In this document: positions 41,508 through 49,842 of the stretch, in pieces
Layout of the letters: every line of letters starts with the position of its first letter
Position numbering within the stretch: position 1 is the stretch's first letter
Origin: PALSA-660 sp963726435
GTDB taxonomy: Bacteria; Actinomycetota; Coriobacteriia; Anaerosomatales; PALSA-660
Assembly (NCBI GenBank): GCA_963726435.1
Contig: CAVSCJ010000006.1
Span: 124,001 to 188,000, forward strand
Length of the DNA: 64,000 nucleotides
Direction: 5' to 3'
Made by a program: the position numbers and the translations under genes
The notes under the pieces: generated by a model
Told to the model about the DNA's origin: nothing
Databases searched by the model: none
What the model saw: only the letters and a program-made list of their open reading frames with translations

Positions 41508-42453
41508 CTTCTTCACTCCGGACCTGTTCGCCTCCGCGATCAGGATGGCGACCCCGCTCGCTCTCGCCGCGATCGGGGGGACGATCTGCGAGCGATCCGG
41601 CGTCGTGAACATCGCCCTGGAGGGGATCATGCTCGTCGGCGCCTTCTTCGGCGTCGTCGTGACGCTAGCCACCGGCAACGTGTGGGTGGGCCTGGTCGCC
41701 GCGATACTCGCCGGCGTGCTGCTCTCGCTCATCCACGCGTTCGCGTCCGTGACCCTGCGCATGGACCAAGTGGTGTCGGGGACGGCGCTGAACATCCTGG
41801 CCCTCGGGCTCACCGGTTTCCTCATGGAGGTCTTGTACGGGCATCCCGGGGCGACCAACAGCATCCTCACCAAGATCGCTCCCGTGTTCGACTTCCCCAC
41901 AGGTGGCGCTGGCGTTCTGAGCACGATCTGGACTTGGGTCGACGAGATCGTCTTCAGCTACACGCCGATCGTCTACGCCGCGATCATCATCGCGATCGTC
42001 GCGCAGTGGGCGATGTACAGGACCCGATGGGGGCTGCGACTCCGCGCACTCGGCGAGCATCCGCGCGCCGCAGACACCGTGGGCGTCCGCGTCCGGGCGG
42101 GCCGCTACGTGGCCGTGCTGATCTCGGGCGCGCTCGGAGGGCTGGCGGGCGCCAATCTCACGCTGGAGCAGGTGGGCGTGTTCAGCGACAACATGACGAG
42201 CGGCCGTGGCTTCATCGCGCTGGCGGCCAACATCTTCGGGCGTTGGACGCCTGTGGGCAGCTACCTCGCTTCGCTGCTGTTCGGGTTCGCGGAGGCCCTC
42301 GAGATCCGGATGCAGTCGTTCCAGGACATCATCCAGATACCGGTCCAGTTCTTCCTCATGCTGCCCTACGTTCTGGTCGTCATCGTGCTGGCGGGCTTTA
42401 TGGGACGCGCGGTGGCCCCGGCGGCGATAGGGAAGGCGTACGAGAAGGAGTAG
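41497..42453 (+). CDS. Nucleoside ABC importer permease 2 (NupQ-like)
   Basis: Second permease, 318 residues, BPD_transp_2 family. Motifs include TPLALAAIGGTICERSGVVNIALEGIM (split in the family alignment), DQVVSGTALNILALGLTGF and GEHPRAADTVGVRV. ATG 41497 follows AAGGGGG and overlaps permease 1. It completes the importer; a shared terminator follows. Confidence 0.92.
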   Translation: MLLSFFTPDLFASAIRMATPLALAAIGGTICERSGVVNIALEGIMLVGAFFGVVVTLATGNVWVGLVAAILAGVLLSLIHAFASVTLRMDQVVSGTALNILALGLTGFLMEVLYGHPGATNSILTKIAPVFDFPTGGAGVLSTIWTWVDEIVFSYTPIVYAAIIIAIVAQWAMYRTRWGLRLRALGEHPRAADTVGVRVRAGRYVAVLISGALGGLAGANLTLEQVGVFSDNMTSGRGFIALAANIFGRWTPVGSYLASLLFGFAEALEIRMQSFQDIIQIPVQFFLMLPYVLVVIVLAGFMGRAVAPAAIGKAYEKE

Positions 42454-42489
42454 GGCTCCGGCCCGTCCAGTCTGCCCTGAGCAAGACGC

Positions 42490-42517
42490 GGAAGGCGCCC
42501 CATCCGGGGCGCCTTCC
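42490..42517. terminator. Bidirectional hairpin between convergent genes
   Basis: Perfect 12-bp stem GGAAGGCGCCCC / GGGGCGCCTTCC with loop ATCC. It lies between permease 2 (plus) and the DUF4349 gene (minus) and could terminate both. Confidence 0.75.
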
Positions 42518-42575
42518 TGGCTCAGAGCGCAGTCCTGCTAACGGCAGACCGGACGGGCCGTCCCAGGACAGGATG

Positions 42576-43835
42576 TCAGTCCTTGCCGTTGTCCATGCGT
42601 TTCGCCACGAACGCGCGCACCGCGAGCACGGCAGCCAAGCCGCCGAACACGATCAGGTCCAGCACGGTCGGGCGGAAGTCCCAGCCGCGCAGTCCGGACT
42701 CGACCACGTAGAGGGCCGCGGCGAAGAGCGCCAGGGCCTGCCACGGGAGGCGCAGGTCGGGGCGAAGGCGCAACGCGCTCACGAAGCCGGAGTCTCGTCG
42801 GGCTCTGCGGGCGGGCGGCTCGATGCGGGATGCCGACGCGACTCGGTCACTGTGACGCTTGACGCGGCGGTAGACGAGCCAGGCGATCAGCGCGGCGGGC
42901 AGTCCGAGGAAGAACAGCAGTGCGAGCACGGGGCCGAGCACTACGATCAGGACGTTCATGGTGTCGACGAACGCCCGAATCGAGTTGGTCAGCGCGGTCT
43001 GGACGCCCCAGTCGGTCCCGGCGGGCGCGACGACGGCCTTGGGCTCGGACAACTCGAGGGTCACCGTGGCCATCGCGGCCTGGTTCTCGAGGTAGTTGAT
43101 CTGCGCCTTCAGCGACTCGATGTCGCCCTGGACGCGGGTCAGCTCCTGCTCGACGGCGAGCATGTCCTTCACGGTGTTCGCCCTCGCGAACAGCTGGCGC
43201 AGCCGCGCCTGCTCGGCGTTGAGGTTCCCCAGACGCGCGACCATGTCCACGTGCTGCTGCGTCACGTCGTCGGCGGATTCGGACTCCGTGATCACGGTGC
43301 CGAGCTTGGCGGCGTCAGCGACGAACGCCGCGTACTTGACCGAGGGGACGCGCACTGTCACGTACGCGCGCAGCGGGCCGGACGACGTCTGAGGGACGGT
43401 GCCGTCCTCCATCGGAGCCGGCTGGATGTAGATGGGCTGGTCGGACGCGGTCGCGACCTGCATCGAGGAGATGTCGGCGCCGTCGCGGGCGACGAGCTCC
43501 CGGATCTTGGCGATGGCCGCGTCGACGTTGGCCGTCTCGATCCGCATCGTCTTGTTCACGACGACGAGCTTCTGAGCTTGGACGGTGGTTGCTGAGCCAG
43601 CGCTCTCGCGTGCCACGTCCGAGGGCGCCGGCGCGCCGGCGGCGCCCGTCTTGGAGCCATCGGTGGCCGACGGAAGACCCGGCGACACGACGTTCTCGCC
43701 GCTTCCGTACGGGGTCGTGGTCACGCCGGAGGTCTGGCCGCCCAGAGAGCACGCCCCGAGTACGAGGGCCGCGGCCACGAGAACGAGCGGTAGGGCGACG
43801 CGCATCCGTTCCGGTCCGTACCACCTGCGTGCCAT
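42576..43835 (-). CDS. DUF4349 lipoprotein with an extended C-terminal membrane region
   Basis: The 419-residue product has a signal peptide with lipobox LVLGACSLGG and a low-complexity Ser/Thr/Ala linker. The DUF4349 domain follows, with KTMRIETANVDAAIAKIRELVA, ARLGNLNAEQARLRQLF and a coiled-coil (LTRVQGDIESLKAQINYLENQ). A transmembrane helix (VLIVVLGPVLALLFFLGLPAALI region) and Arg-rich loop are next. Beyond the usual family end there are two more membrane segments. ATG 43835 follows GGAAGGAG. Function is unknown; DUF4349 proteins are envelope proteins often near transport or stress genes. Confidence 0.85.
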   Translation of the reverse strand: MARRWYGPERMRVALPLVLVAAALVLGACSLGGQTSGVTTTPYGSGENVVSPGLPSATDGSKTGAAGAPAPSDVARESAGSATTVQAQKLVVVNKTMRIETANVDAAIAKIRELVARDGADISSMQVATASDQPIYIQPAPMEDGTVPQTSSGPLRAYVTVRVPSVKYAAFVADAAKLGTVITESESADDVTQQHVDMVARLGNLNAEQARLRQLFARANTVKDMLAVEQELTRVQGDIESLKAQINYLENQAAMATVTLELSEPKAVVAPAGTDWGVQTALTNSIRAFVDTMNVLIVVLGPVLALLFFLGLPAALIAWLVYRRVKRHSDRVASASRIEPPARRARRDSGFVSALRLRPDLRLPWQALALFAAALYVVESGLRGWDFRPTVLDLIVFGGLAAVLAVRAFVAKRMDNGKD

Positions 43836-43981
43836 GATGGCTCCTTCCGTATCGAAGCGCCCGATCCCGCGACCGCGCGCCTCTCGCGTCATGAACCGGA
43901 TCCCACCCTGAAGAACAGCGAACGCCCGTCGCGCTGAGGCGGTCGGGCGTCCGAGGGACTCGCACTTGCGAGACAGAAGGC

Positions 43982-44122
43982 CTACTCCGTCTTCCGCAGC
44001 GCCTGCTCGGCCTTCTTCAAGGCACGCGCGGCGTACACGCCCAACGCGATCCCGATGGCGATGACGACAAAGAAGGCGAGGACCAGAGTGTTGACCACTG
44101 CAGAGGCCCAGTTGGCGGTCAT
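43982..44122 (-). CDS. 46-residue single-pass membrane protein
   Basis: A small protein with one transmembrane helix (VVNTLVLAFFVVIAIGIALGVYAA) and a basic amphipathic tail (RALKKAEQALRKTE). The start ATG at 44122 has an excellent GGAGGTG site (44137-44131) at 8-base spacing, and a good promoter lies upstream, so I regard it as real. It precedes the DUF4349 gene by 146 bases on the same strand. I do not recognise the family. Confidence 0.65.
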   Translation of the reverse strand: MTANWASAVVNTLVLAFFVVIAIGIALGVYAARALKKAEQALRKTE

Positions 44123-44170
44123 ACGTTCGTTCACCTCCATCGGTGCGCATGGGTGATGTTCGTCCCTCGG

Positions 44171-44199
44171 ATTGTATCGAGGGGCCGGTCGCGCGGCAA
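44171..44199 (-). promoter_or_regulatory. Promoter of the small membrane protein/DUF4349 unit
   Basis: On the minus strand: TTGCCG (44199-44194), 17-base spacer, TACAAT (44176-44171). It is a near-consensus vegetative promoter 49 bases upstream of the ATG at 44122. Confidence 0.65.
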
Positions 44200-44403
44200 C
44201 CCGCACGAGAGGCCATCTCACCCACTGATGTTCGCTGTCAAGGTGCCGGTTCCTGCCTGTGTCGACATCAGCTCAGACGCGGCGCGAACCGTGACGGTTC
44301 GGGCGGATCCCTCGAAGGCACGGATGGGCGCGGCGCGACCAGCGCGATACGCCTTCCCGCGCCGGTCCGGCGGTGTCGCGCGGTGGGGCAACATGATGCG
44401 ACA

Positions 44404-44448
44404 GTGTTGCAAAGTGGGCAATAGTGTCATAGAGTGGGGCAGGTGGAC
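44404..44448 (+). promoter_or_regulatory. MraZ box array overlapping the dcw promoter
   Basis: GTG-containing boxes recur with a 10-base period: GTGTTG 44404, GTGGGC 44414, GTGTCA 44424, GTGGGG 44434, then GTGGAC 44443; another GTGGGG is at 44383. This is the known MraZ operator style. TTGCAA (44407-44412) and TAGAGT (44430-44435), 17 bases apart, form a promoter inside the array, consistent with autorepression of the dcw operon. Confidence 0.7.
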
Positions 44449-44510
44449 TGGAGGGGCGCGCGCGATTGTCGCGCCGAGGGCCTGGTACCAAGAGATGGGG
44501 GCTGGACGCG

Positions 44511-44945
44511 GTGTTCCTCGGGGAATACCAGCACACGCTCGACGCGAAGGGCCGCGTCTCGTTGCCGCGCAAGTTCCGGGACGAGATCGGGTCTCGCATC
44601 GTCGTGTCAAAGGGCCTGGAGCACTGCCTCTACGTCTACGCAGCCGACGGCTACAAGGAGTTCCTCGAGAGCCTGCTGTCAGCGAGCGACTTCGACCGCA
44701 ACTCTCGGGCCGTTCGTCGCCATTTCACTGCCGGCGCCTCGGAAGTGGAGATCGACAGCGCGGGTCGCGTGGCGATAGCGCCCACCCTGCGCGAATTCGC
44801 GGGCCTCACGAGGGAAGTGGTGGTCGCGGGCGTTGCGGACCACGTCGAGATCTGGGACGCCGCCGCTTGGGCGGCCTACGAGAGCGCGAACGCACCGACG
44901 ATCGAGGACGCCGCCGAGGAGCTTTCCCGTAGCGGCATCCTCTAG
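44511..44945 (+). CDS. mraZ: Transcriptional regulator MraZ
   Basis: First gene of the dcw cluster and its DNA-binding autorepressor. The 144-residue product has two AbrB-like MraZ repeats, each with a DxxGR signature: FLGEYQHTLDAKGRVSLPRKFR and VEIDSAGRVAIAPTLREFAGL. I choose GTG 44511, preceded by GGGGG at 9 bases, because the family starts at FLGEY. The longer frame from 44466 adds non-homologous residues. Boxes for its own binding lie just upstream. Confidence 0.94.
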   Translation: MFLGEYQHTLDAKGRVSLPRKFRDEIGSRIVVSKGLEHCLYVYAADGYKEFLESLLSASDFDRNSRAVRRHFTAGASEVEIDSAGRVAIAPTLREFAGLTREVVVAGVADHVEIWDAAAWAAYESANAPTIEDAAEELSRSGIL

Positions 44946-44950
44946 CGACC

Positions 44951-45892
44951 TTGACAACGGAATATCGGCATACCCCGGTCCTGCTGGCCGAGGTCTTGCA
45001 CCACCTTTCGCCGCATGAGGGATCGATCGTCGTGGACTGCACCCTGGGGGGAGCAGGTCATGCGGTCGAGATCGCAGCCAGGATCGCGCCCAAGGGTCTG
45101 CTCGTGGGGATCGATCAGGACGACGCAGCCCTCGATGCAGCAGCAGACGCACTACGCCTCGGCCAGCAGACCAGACTTCTCAAGGGGAACTTCGGCGACT
45201 TGGACCGCCTTCTTGTCGAGGCGAGCATCCCCTATGCCGACGGCTTCCTCTTCGACCTGGGGGTCTCATCCCCCCAGCTTGACGTCGTCGAGCGCGGGTT
45301 CTCCTACCGTGGGGACGCACCGCTCGACATGAGGATGGACCCCACCGCGGGCGGAATGACAGCCGCAGATGTCGTAGCTTCGTATTCGGAGACGGAGCTC
45401 GCCCGCGTCATCAGGGGGTACGGGGAGGAACGGTGGGCTTCGCGCATCGCAGCATTCATCGTAGCCGCGCGAGCCCGCCGCCCCGTCACCACCACCTCCC
45501 AGCTGGTCGAGATCGTCAAGGCTGCCGTCCCTGCTTCCGCTCGCAAGGACGGACCGCATCCGGCGCGACGCACCTTCCAGGCGCTGCGCATCGAGGTCAA
45601 CCACGAGATCGAGGTGCTCGAGAGGGCGCTCGACACCGCTGTGCGATGGCTGACCCCGGGTGGGCGGATCGTCGTCATCTCTTACCACTCCCTAGAGGAC
45701 AGGACGGTCAAGCAGGCGTTCGCGCGGCTGTCGCGGGCCTGCAGCTGTCCGCCAGAACTGCCCGTGTGCGCGTGCGGGGCCGTGCCGGTAGTCCGGGTGC
45801 TAACCCGAAGAGCGGTCACGCCGACGCCTGAGGAAGTGGAGCGCAATCCGCGCTCACGGAGCGCCAAGCTCCGCGCCGCGGAGAAGTTGTAG
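44951..45892 (+). CDS. rsmH: 16S rRNA m4C1402 methyltransferase RsmH (MraW)
   Basis: N4-methylates C1402 of 16S rRNA. The 313-residue product shows YRHTPVLLAEVL at the N-terminus, SAM loop DCTLGGAGHAVEIA, FLFDLGVSSPQLD, the conserved PLDMRMDP and the C-terminal ISYHSLEDRTVKQAF. TTG start at 44951, 5 bases after mraZ; the SD is weak. It occupies the standard second place in the dcw cluster. Confidence 0.96.
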   Translation: MTTEYRHTPVLLAEVLHHLSPHEGSIVVDCTLGGAGHAVEIAARIAPKGLLVGIDQDDAALDAAADALRLGQQTRLLKGNFGDLDRLLVEASIPYADGFLFDLGVSSPQLDVVERGFSYRGDAPLDMRMDPTAGGMTAADVVASYSETELARVIRGYGEERWASRIAAFIVAARARRPVTTTSQLVEIVKAAVPASARKDGPHPARRTFQALRIEVNHEIEVLERALDTAVRWLTPGGRIVVISYHSLEDRTVKQAFARLSRACSCPPELPVCACGAVPVVRVLTRRAVTPTPEEVERNPRSRSAKLRAAEKL

Positions 45893-45952
45893 GGCTGGAT
45901 TCGGTCACCCGGTGACGGGCGCCGACGGCGAAGAGAGGGGAGGTGGACGCGC

Positions 45953-46537
45953 ATGGGCCAACCGGCACGTCGCATCCAGGCGTCGCAGGCGACCCTGCGC
46001 ACGCCCCGCCTCCGCCTCGTCGACACGCCGCCGGCGCGCGCCCCGCGTCCCTGTGCGCGCGCTTCCGCTCACGCGTGCGCGCGCGCGGAAGAGGCCCGCG
46101 CCCGATCCGCGTTCACCGCGTTCGTACTGGTCTTCCTGTGCGCGGTCGTTCTGGGCGGGGCGCGCCTGACCTTCACGACGCGCGCCGCAGAGTACTCGCT
46201 GTCGGAGAACAGCCTGTTGGCGGACATCAGACAGCAGCGCGTCACCGTCGACCGGCTCGAGGTCGATCGCAGCGCACTGTCGACGCCCTCGCGCATAGCG
46301 GGGATCGCCTCGGCAACGATGTCTATGGGCGAGCCGCGATCGGTCAACTACGTCGCTGCCTCCGACATCGCGCCGGCCGGGGAGACTGCTGACGCGTCCG
46401 CAGAACCCGTGTCCGCGGCTGGGATGCCGTCCGCTCCGGGGGTCTTCGAGCGGGTGGTCCAGGCAGTGGTCGAACTGTCGGCCGGCGAGGCCCAGTCGCT
46501 CCTCGTCGGCGACCTCGGTCTAGCGGGGTCGCGCTAG
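45953..46537 (+). CDS. ftsL: FtsL/DivIC-like divisome protein
   Basis: Bitopic protein of 194 residues between rsmH and ftsI, the FtsL position. A long, unusually Arg/Ala/Cys-rich cytoplasmic segment (to about residue 58) precedes a transmembrane helix (AFVLVFLCAVVLGGARLTF). A leucine-zipper-like coiled-coil follows (ENSLLADIRQQRVTVDRLEVDRSAL). A ~70-residue low-complexity tail is longer than normal. ATG 45953 with SD GGGGAGGTG. FtsL scaffolds FtsQ-FtsB and activates FtsWI; sequence is weakly conserved, so the call rests on topology and place. Confidence 0.8.
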   Translation: MGQPARRIQASQATLRTPRLRLVDTPPARAPRPCARASAHACARAEEARARSAFTAFVLVFLCAVVLGGARLTFTTRAAEYSLSENSLLADIRQQRVTVDRLEVDRSALSTPSRIAGIASATMSMGEPRSVNYVAASDIAPAGETADASAEPVSAAGMPSAPGVFERVVQAVVELSAGEAQSLLVGDLGLAGSR

Positions 46538-46540
46538 CCG

Positions 46541-48355
46541 ATGTCATCGCGCGCCGGAAAGGGCGGGGGTGTGGGGCGCAGGCCGCACAGCCGCCCGAGA
46601 TCGTATCGTCCGGGGGTTCTGCTCGCCTTGCTGCTCGTCATGCTCGGTGTCGTGGCGGGCCGTCTGACCTACATCCAGATCGTCCAGGCGAAAGACCTGT
46701 CGGCCACGGCTTCCCAACAGCGTCTGCGCGACCTGACGCTGCCGCCCAGGCGCGGGTCGGTCTTCGACCGTGAGGGACAGCCTCTCGCAGTCACGACGGA
46801 CGCCAAGACGGTCTACGCCGTCCCTTCGCAGGTCAAGGAGGCCACCGCGACCGCCTCCGCGATAGCGCGGATCCTGGGCGGTGACAAGGCCTACTACCTC
46901 AAGCGCCTCAAGCGGAGCGGGTCCTTCTCCTACCTGGCGCGCAAGGTCGACCTCCCGCGGGCGGCGGCGCTGGAGAAGCTCGGCATCGACGGGATCTGCT
47001 TCATAGACGACTCGCGCCGTACCTACCCCTCCGGTCGCCTCGCGGGGCAGGTGCTCGGGTTCGTGGGCGTTGACGACACTGGACTCGCCGGCATCGAGAA
47101 GCAGTACGACTCCGCTCTCGCGGGGACCGCGGGTCGCATCGTGGCCGAGCGCGACCCGAAGGGTCACCTGATCCCGGGGAGCATCGTCACGTCAGCGGAC
47201 CCCATCGACGGACAGGACATCTACCTCACCATCGACAAGGACATCCAGAACCAGGCCGAGATCGAGCTCGGCAGGGCAGTCAAGAAGTTCGCCGCCAAGG
47301 GAGGGACGGTAGTGGTTCTCGACCCGACCACCGGCGAGATCCTCGCGATGGCGTCGACCCCGTCCTTCGACCCGAACGCGTACGCGACCGCATCGGCCGA
47401 TTCGATGCGCGCCAAGGCCATAACCGACGTCTACGAGCCCGGCTCCACGATGAAGGCGATGACGGCGGCTTCAGTCATAGACAGAGGGCTCTTCACGCCT
47501 GAGAGCATGTTCCACCTGCCGTCCACGCTGAAGATCGGCGGCCGCACGATCCACGAGGCGCACGCACGCGGGGCGGTCGACTACTCGCTGTCGCAGATCG
47601 TGACGAAGTCGAGCAACATCGGAGCCGTGAGGCTCGGGCAGGCGCTCGGCAAGACCATCCTGGCCGACTACGTGTCGCGCTTCCGTCTCAGCAGGAGGAC
47701 AGGCGTGGACTTCCCCGGTGAGGCGAGCGGGTGGATGCCTCCGCCTTCACAGTGGTCCGCCTCCACCATGGGCAATCTGCCGTTCGGGCAGGGACTCTCC
47801 GTCACTCCGTTGCAGCTGGCGCGTGCGGTCGCCGCCATAGCGAACGGCGGATCGCTCGTGTCCCCGCACTTCCTCGCCCGTCAGGGCTCGCTCCCCGCGA
47901 CCTTCCCCGCTTCCCCCGAACCGGTGATCTCGAAGTCGGCCGCAACGGCCACGACGCGGATGCTCACCGACGTCGTGCGCGACGGGACCGGCAGCGCCGC
48001 CGCGGTCGCGCACTACGAGGTGGCCGGGAAGACCGGCACCGCCCAGAAGGCGCGTGTCGGTGGCGTCGGCTACATGAAGGGCGTGTACGTGTCGTCGTTC
48101 GTCGGCTACCTGCCGGCCAGCGCTCCTCGGGTGCTGATCGTGGTCACGATCGACTCGCCCAGCAAGGGGCTGTACGGGGGTACCGTCGCCGCCCCGGCCT
48201 TCGCCCACCTGGCCCGGTTCTGCGTAGATCACCTGAAGATAGCTCCGGCTCCGTCGGTGGGTCCGGTAGCGGGGTCGGCAGCGGGATCTTCGCAGGTCGG
48301 CAACGAACGGGCGTCGAAGGCGCGCGAAACGACGAGAATCGCTGGTACCGAGTAG
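46541..48355 (+). CDS. ftsI: Septal peptidoglycan transpeptidase FtsI (PBP2b/PBP3 class)
   Basis: Class B penicillin-binding protein of 604 residues. It has an N-terminal transmembrane helix (PGVLLALLLVMLGVVAGRLTYI), a pedestal domain with RRGSVFDREGQPLA, and a transpeptidase domain. Catalytic motifs are SxxK (S302-K305, GSTMK), SxN (S357-N359) and KTG (497-499, AGKTGTAQ). No PASTA domains are present. ATG 46541 lies 3 bases after ftsL. It crosslinks septal peptidoglycan with FtsW. Confidence 0.96.
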   Translation: MSSRAGKGGGVGRRPHSRPRSYRPGVLLALLLVMLGVVAGRLTYIQIVQAKDLSATASQQRLRDLTLPPRRGSVFDREGQPLAVTTDAKTVYAVPSQVKEATATASAIARILGGDKAYYLKRLKRSGSFSYLARKVDLPRAAALEKLGIDGICFIDDSRRTYPSGRLAGQVLGFVGVDDTGLAGIEKQYDSALAGTAGRIVAERDPKGHLIPGSIVTSADPIDGQDIYLTIDKDIQNQAEIELGRAVKKFAAKGGTVVVLDPTTGEILAMASTPSFDPNAYATASADSMRAKAITDVYEPGSTMKAMTAASVIDRGLFTPESMFHLPSTLKIGGRTIHEAHARGAVDYSLSQIVTKSSNIGAVRLGQALGKTILADYVSRFRLSRRTGVDFPGEASGWMPPPSQWSASTMGNLPFGQGLSVTPLQLARAVAAIANGGSLVSPHFLARQGSLPATFPASPEPVISKSAATATTRMLTDVVRDGTGSAAAVAHYEVAGKTGTAQKARVGGVGYMKGVYVSSFVGYLPASAPRVLIVVTIDSPSKGLYGGTVAAPAFAHLARFCVDHLKIAPAPSVGPVAGSAAGSSQVGNERASKARETTRIAGTE

Positions 48356-48393
48356 AGAACACACCCGACCACAGGTTAGGACAGAAGAAGGCC

Positions 48394-49842
48394 GTGACCG
48401 CGCTCTCCGAACTGCTCGAAGGTACCCCGGCCTGCGGTCCGGCGGGTCTGTCCACCGCTGTCACGGGTGTCGCGTACTCCTCAGGCTCTGTCGAGCCCGG
48501 CGACGCCTTCTTCTGCATCCCGGGATTCCGCCACGACGGGCACGAGTTCGCTCCTGATGCGGTAGCGCGCGGTGCGGCGGTCGCGGTCGCCACGAGAGAG
48601 TTGCCGGGTCTCTCGGCGCCCGTCGTTCTGGTCGACGACACGCGGGTCGCGCTCGCCGTTGCTTCCGCACATCTGTTCGGCGATCCGTCGGCCCGGCTCG
48701 AGGTCGTCGGCATCACCGGAACGAACGGCAAGACGACCACCACCTATCTTCTGGATTCGATCCTGCGCGCCTCGGGGCGCGTCACGGGACTGATAGGCAC
48801 CGTGGGGACGCGGATCGGCGACGAAAGACTGCCCGCGTCACGCACGACGCCCGAGTCGCGCGACCTGCAGGAGTTGCTCGCGCGCATGGTGGATGCCGGA
48901 GTCTCGGGCGTCTCGATGGAGGTCTCCTCGCATGCGATCGACCTGCATCGCGTCGACGCTGTGCGCTTCGCGGTGGCGGCGTTCACGAACCTGAGCCAGG
49001 ACCACCTGGACTATCACGCGACGATGGAGGAGTACTTCAGTGTGAAGTCGCGGCTCATGGCGATGGTGGATCCGCAGCGGCGCGTGGTCGACATCGACGA
49101 TCCTCACGGCCTGTTCCTGACCGGGCAGATGCCCGTGACGTGGACGGTCGGCATGTCGCCGGGCGCCATGGTCCGGGCCGAGGACGTTGTACTCCGCCCC
49201 GGCGGTAGCCGGTTCGATCTGGTGACCACGGCAGGCGCGGCGCGGGTAGAGCTTCCCCTGGCCGGTACGTTCAACGTGAGCAATGCCCTGGTGGCGGCTG
49301 GCTGCGCGCTCGCGCTCGGGATCGGGCTCGACGTCGTCGCGCGCGGACTGGGGAGTGCGCCTCAGGTGCCTGGTCGGCTGGAGCGCATCGAAGCCGGGCA
49401 GGACTTCTCCGTCCTGGTCGACTATGCGCACACCCCCGACGGGCTCGCGAAGGCGATCGCGGCCGTGCGCTCCGTCGCTCCGGGCCGCGTCATCACCGTC
49501 TTCGGGTGCGGTGGCGACAGGGATCCCGACAAGCGTCCGCTGATGGGACGGGTCGCCGGCGAACTCTCGGACGTGGCGGTCGTGACGACCGACAACCCGC
49601 GATCCGAGGACCCGGTCGGCATCGTCCTGCAGGTGCGGGACGGGCTCGAGTCCACGCCTTCAGAGCAGCACACCGAGCTCGACCGGCGCGCGGCCATCGC
49701 GCTCGCGCTGAGTCTCGCCCGGACCGGAGACGCCGTGCTCATCGCCGGCAAGGGGCACGAGGACTACCAGATCCTCTCCGACAGGACGATCCACTTCGAC
49801 GACCGGGAGGTCGCGTTGGAGGAGCTGGCGAAGCGATGGTGA
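48394..49842 (+). CDS. murE: UDP-MurNAc-tripeptide synthetase MurE (meso-DAP type)
   Basis: ATP-dependent addition of the third residue to UDP-MurNAc-L-Ala-D-Glu. The 482-residue product has P-loop GTNGKTTT (109-116), the conserved SHAIDLHRVD, DYAHTPDGL and the specificity motif DNPR at 400-403, which marks meso-diaminopimelate enzymes. GTG 48394 follows AAGAAGG; the frame upstream overlaps ftsI and is not coding. It overlaps murF by 7 bases. Confidence 0.95.
   Translation: MTALSELLEGTPACGPAGLSTAVTGVAYSSGSVEPGDAFFCIPGFRHDGHEFAPDAVARGAAVAVATRELPGLSAPVVLVDDTRVALAVASAHLFGDPSARLEVVGITGTNGKTTTTYLLDSILRASGRVTGLIGTVGTRIGDERLPASRTTPESRDLQELLARMVDAGVSGVSMEVSSHAIDLHRVDAVRFAVAAFTNLSQDHLDYHATMEEYFSVKSRLMAMVDPQRRVVDIDDPHGLFLTGQMPVTWTVGMSPGAMVRAEDVVLRPGGSRFDLVTTAGAARVELPLAGTFNVSNALVAAGCALALGIGLDVVARGLGSAPQVPGRLERIEAGQDFSVLVDYAHTPDGLAKAIAAVRSVAPGRVITVFGCGGDRDPDKRPLMGRVAGELSDVAVVTTDNPRSEDPVGIVLQVRDGLESTPSEQHTELDRRAAIALALSLARTGDAVLIAGKGHEDYQILSDRTIHFDDREVALEELAKRW

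Larger units (their letters stand above)
44123..44510. other. 388-base divergent regulatory region
   Basis: It contains the minus-strand promoter of the small membrane protein at one end and the MraZ box array with the mraZ promoter at the other. Between them (about 44200-44380) I see no gene. Confidence 0.6.
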
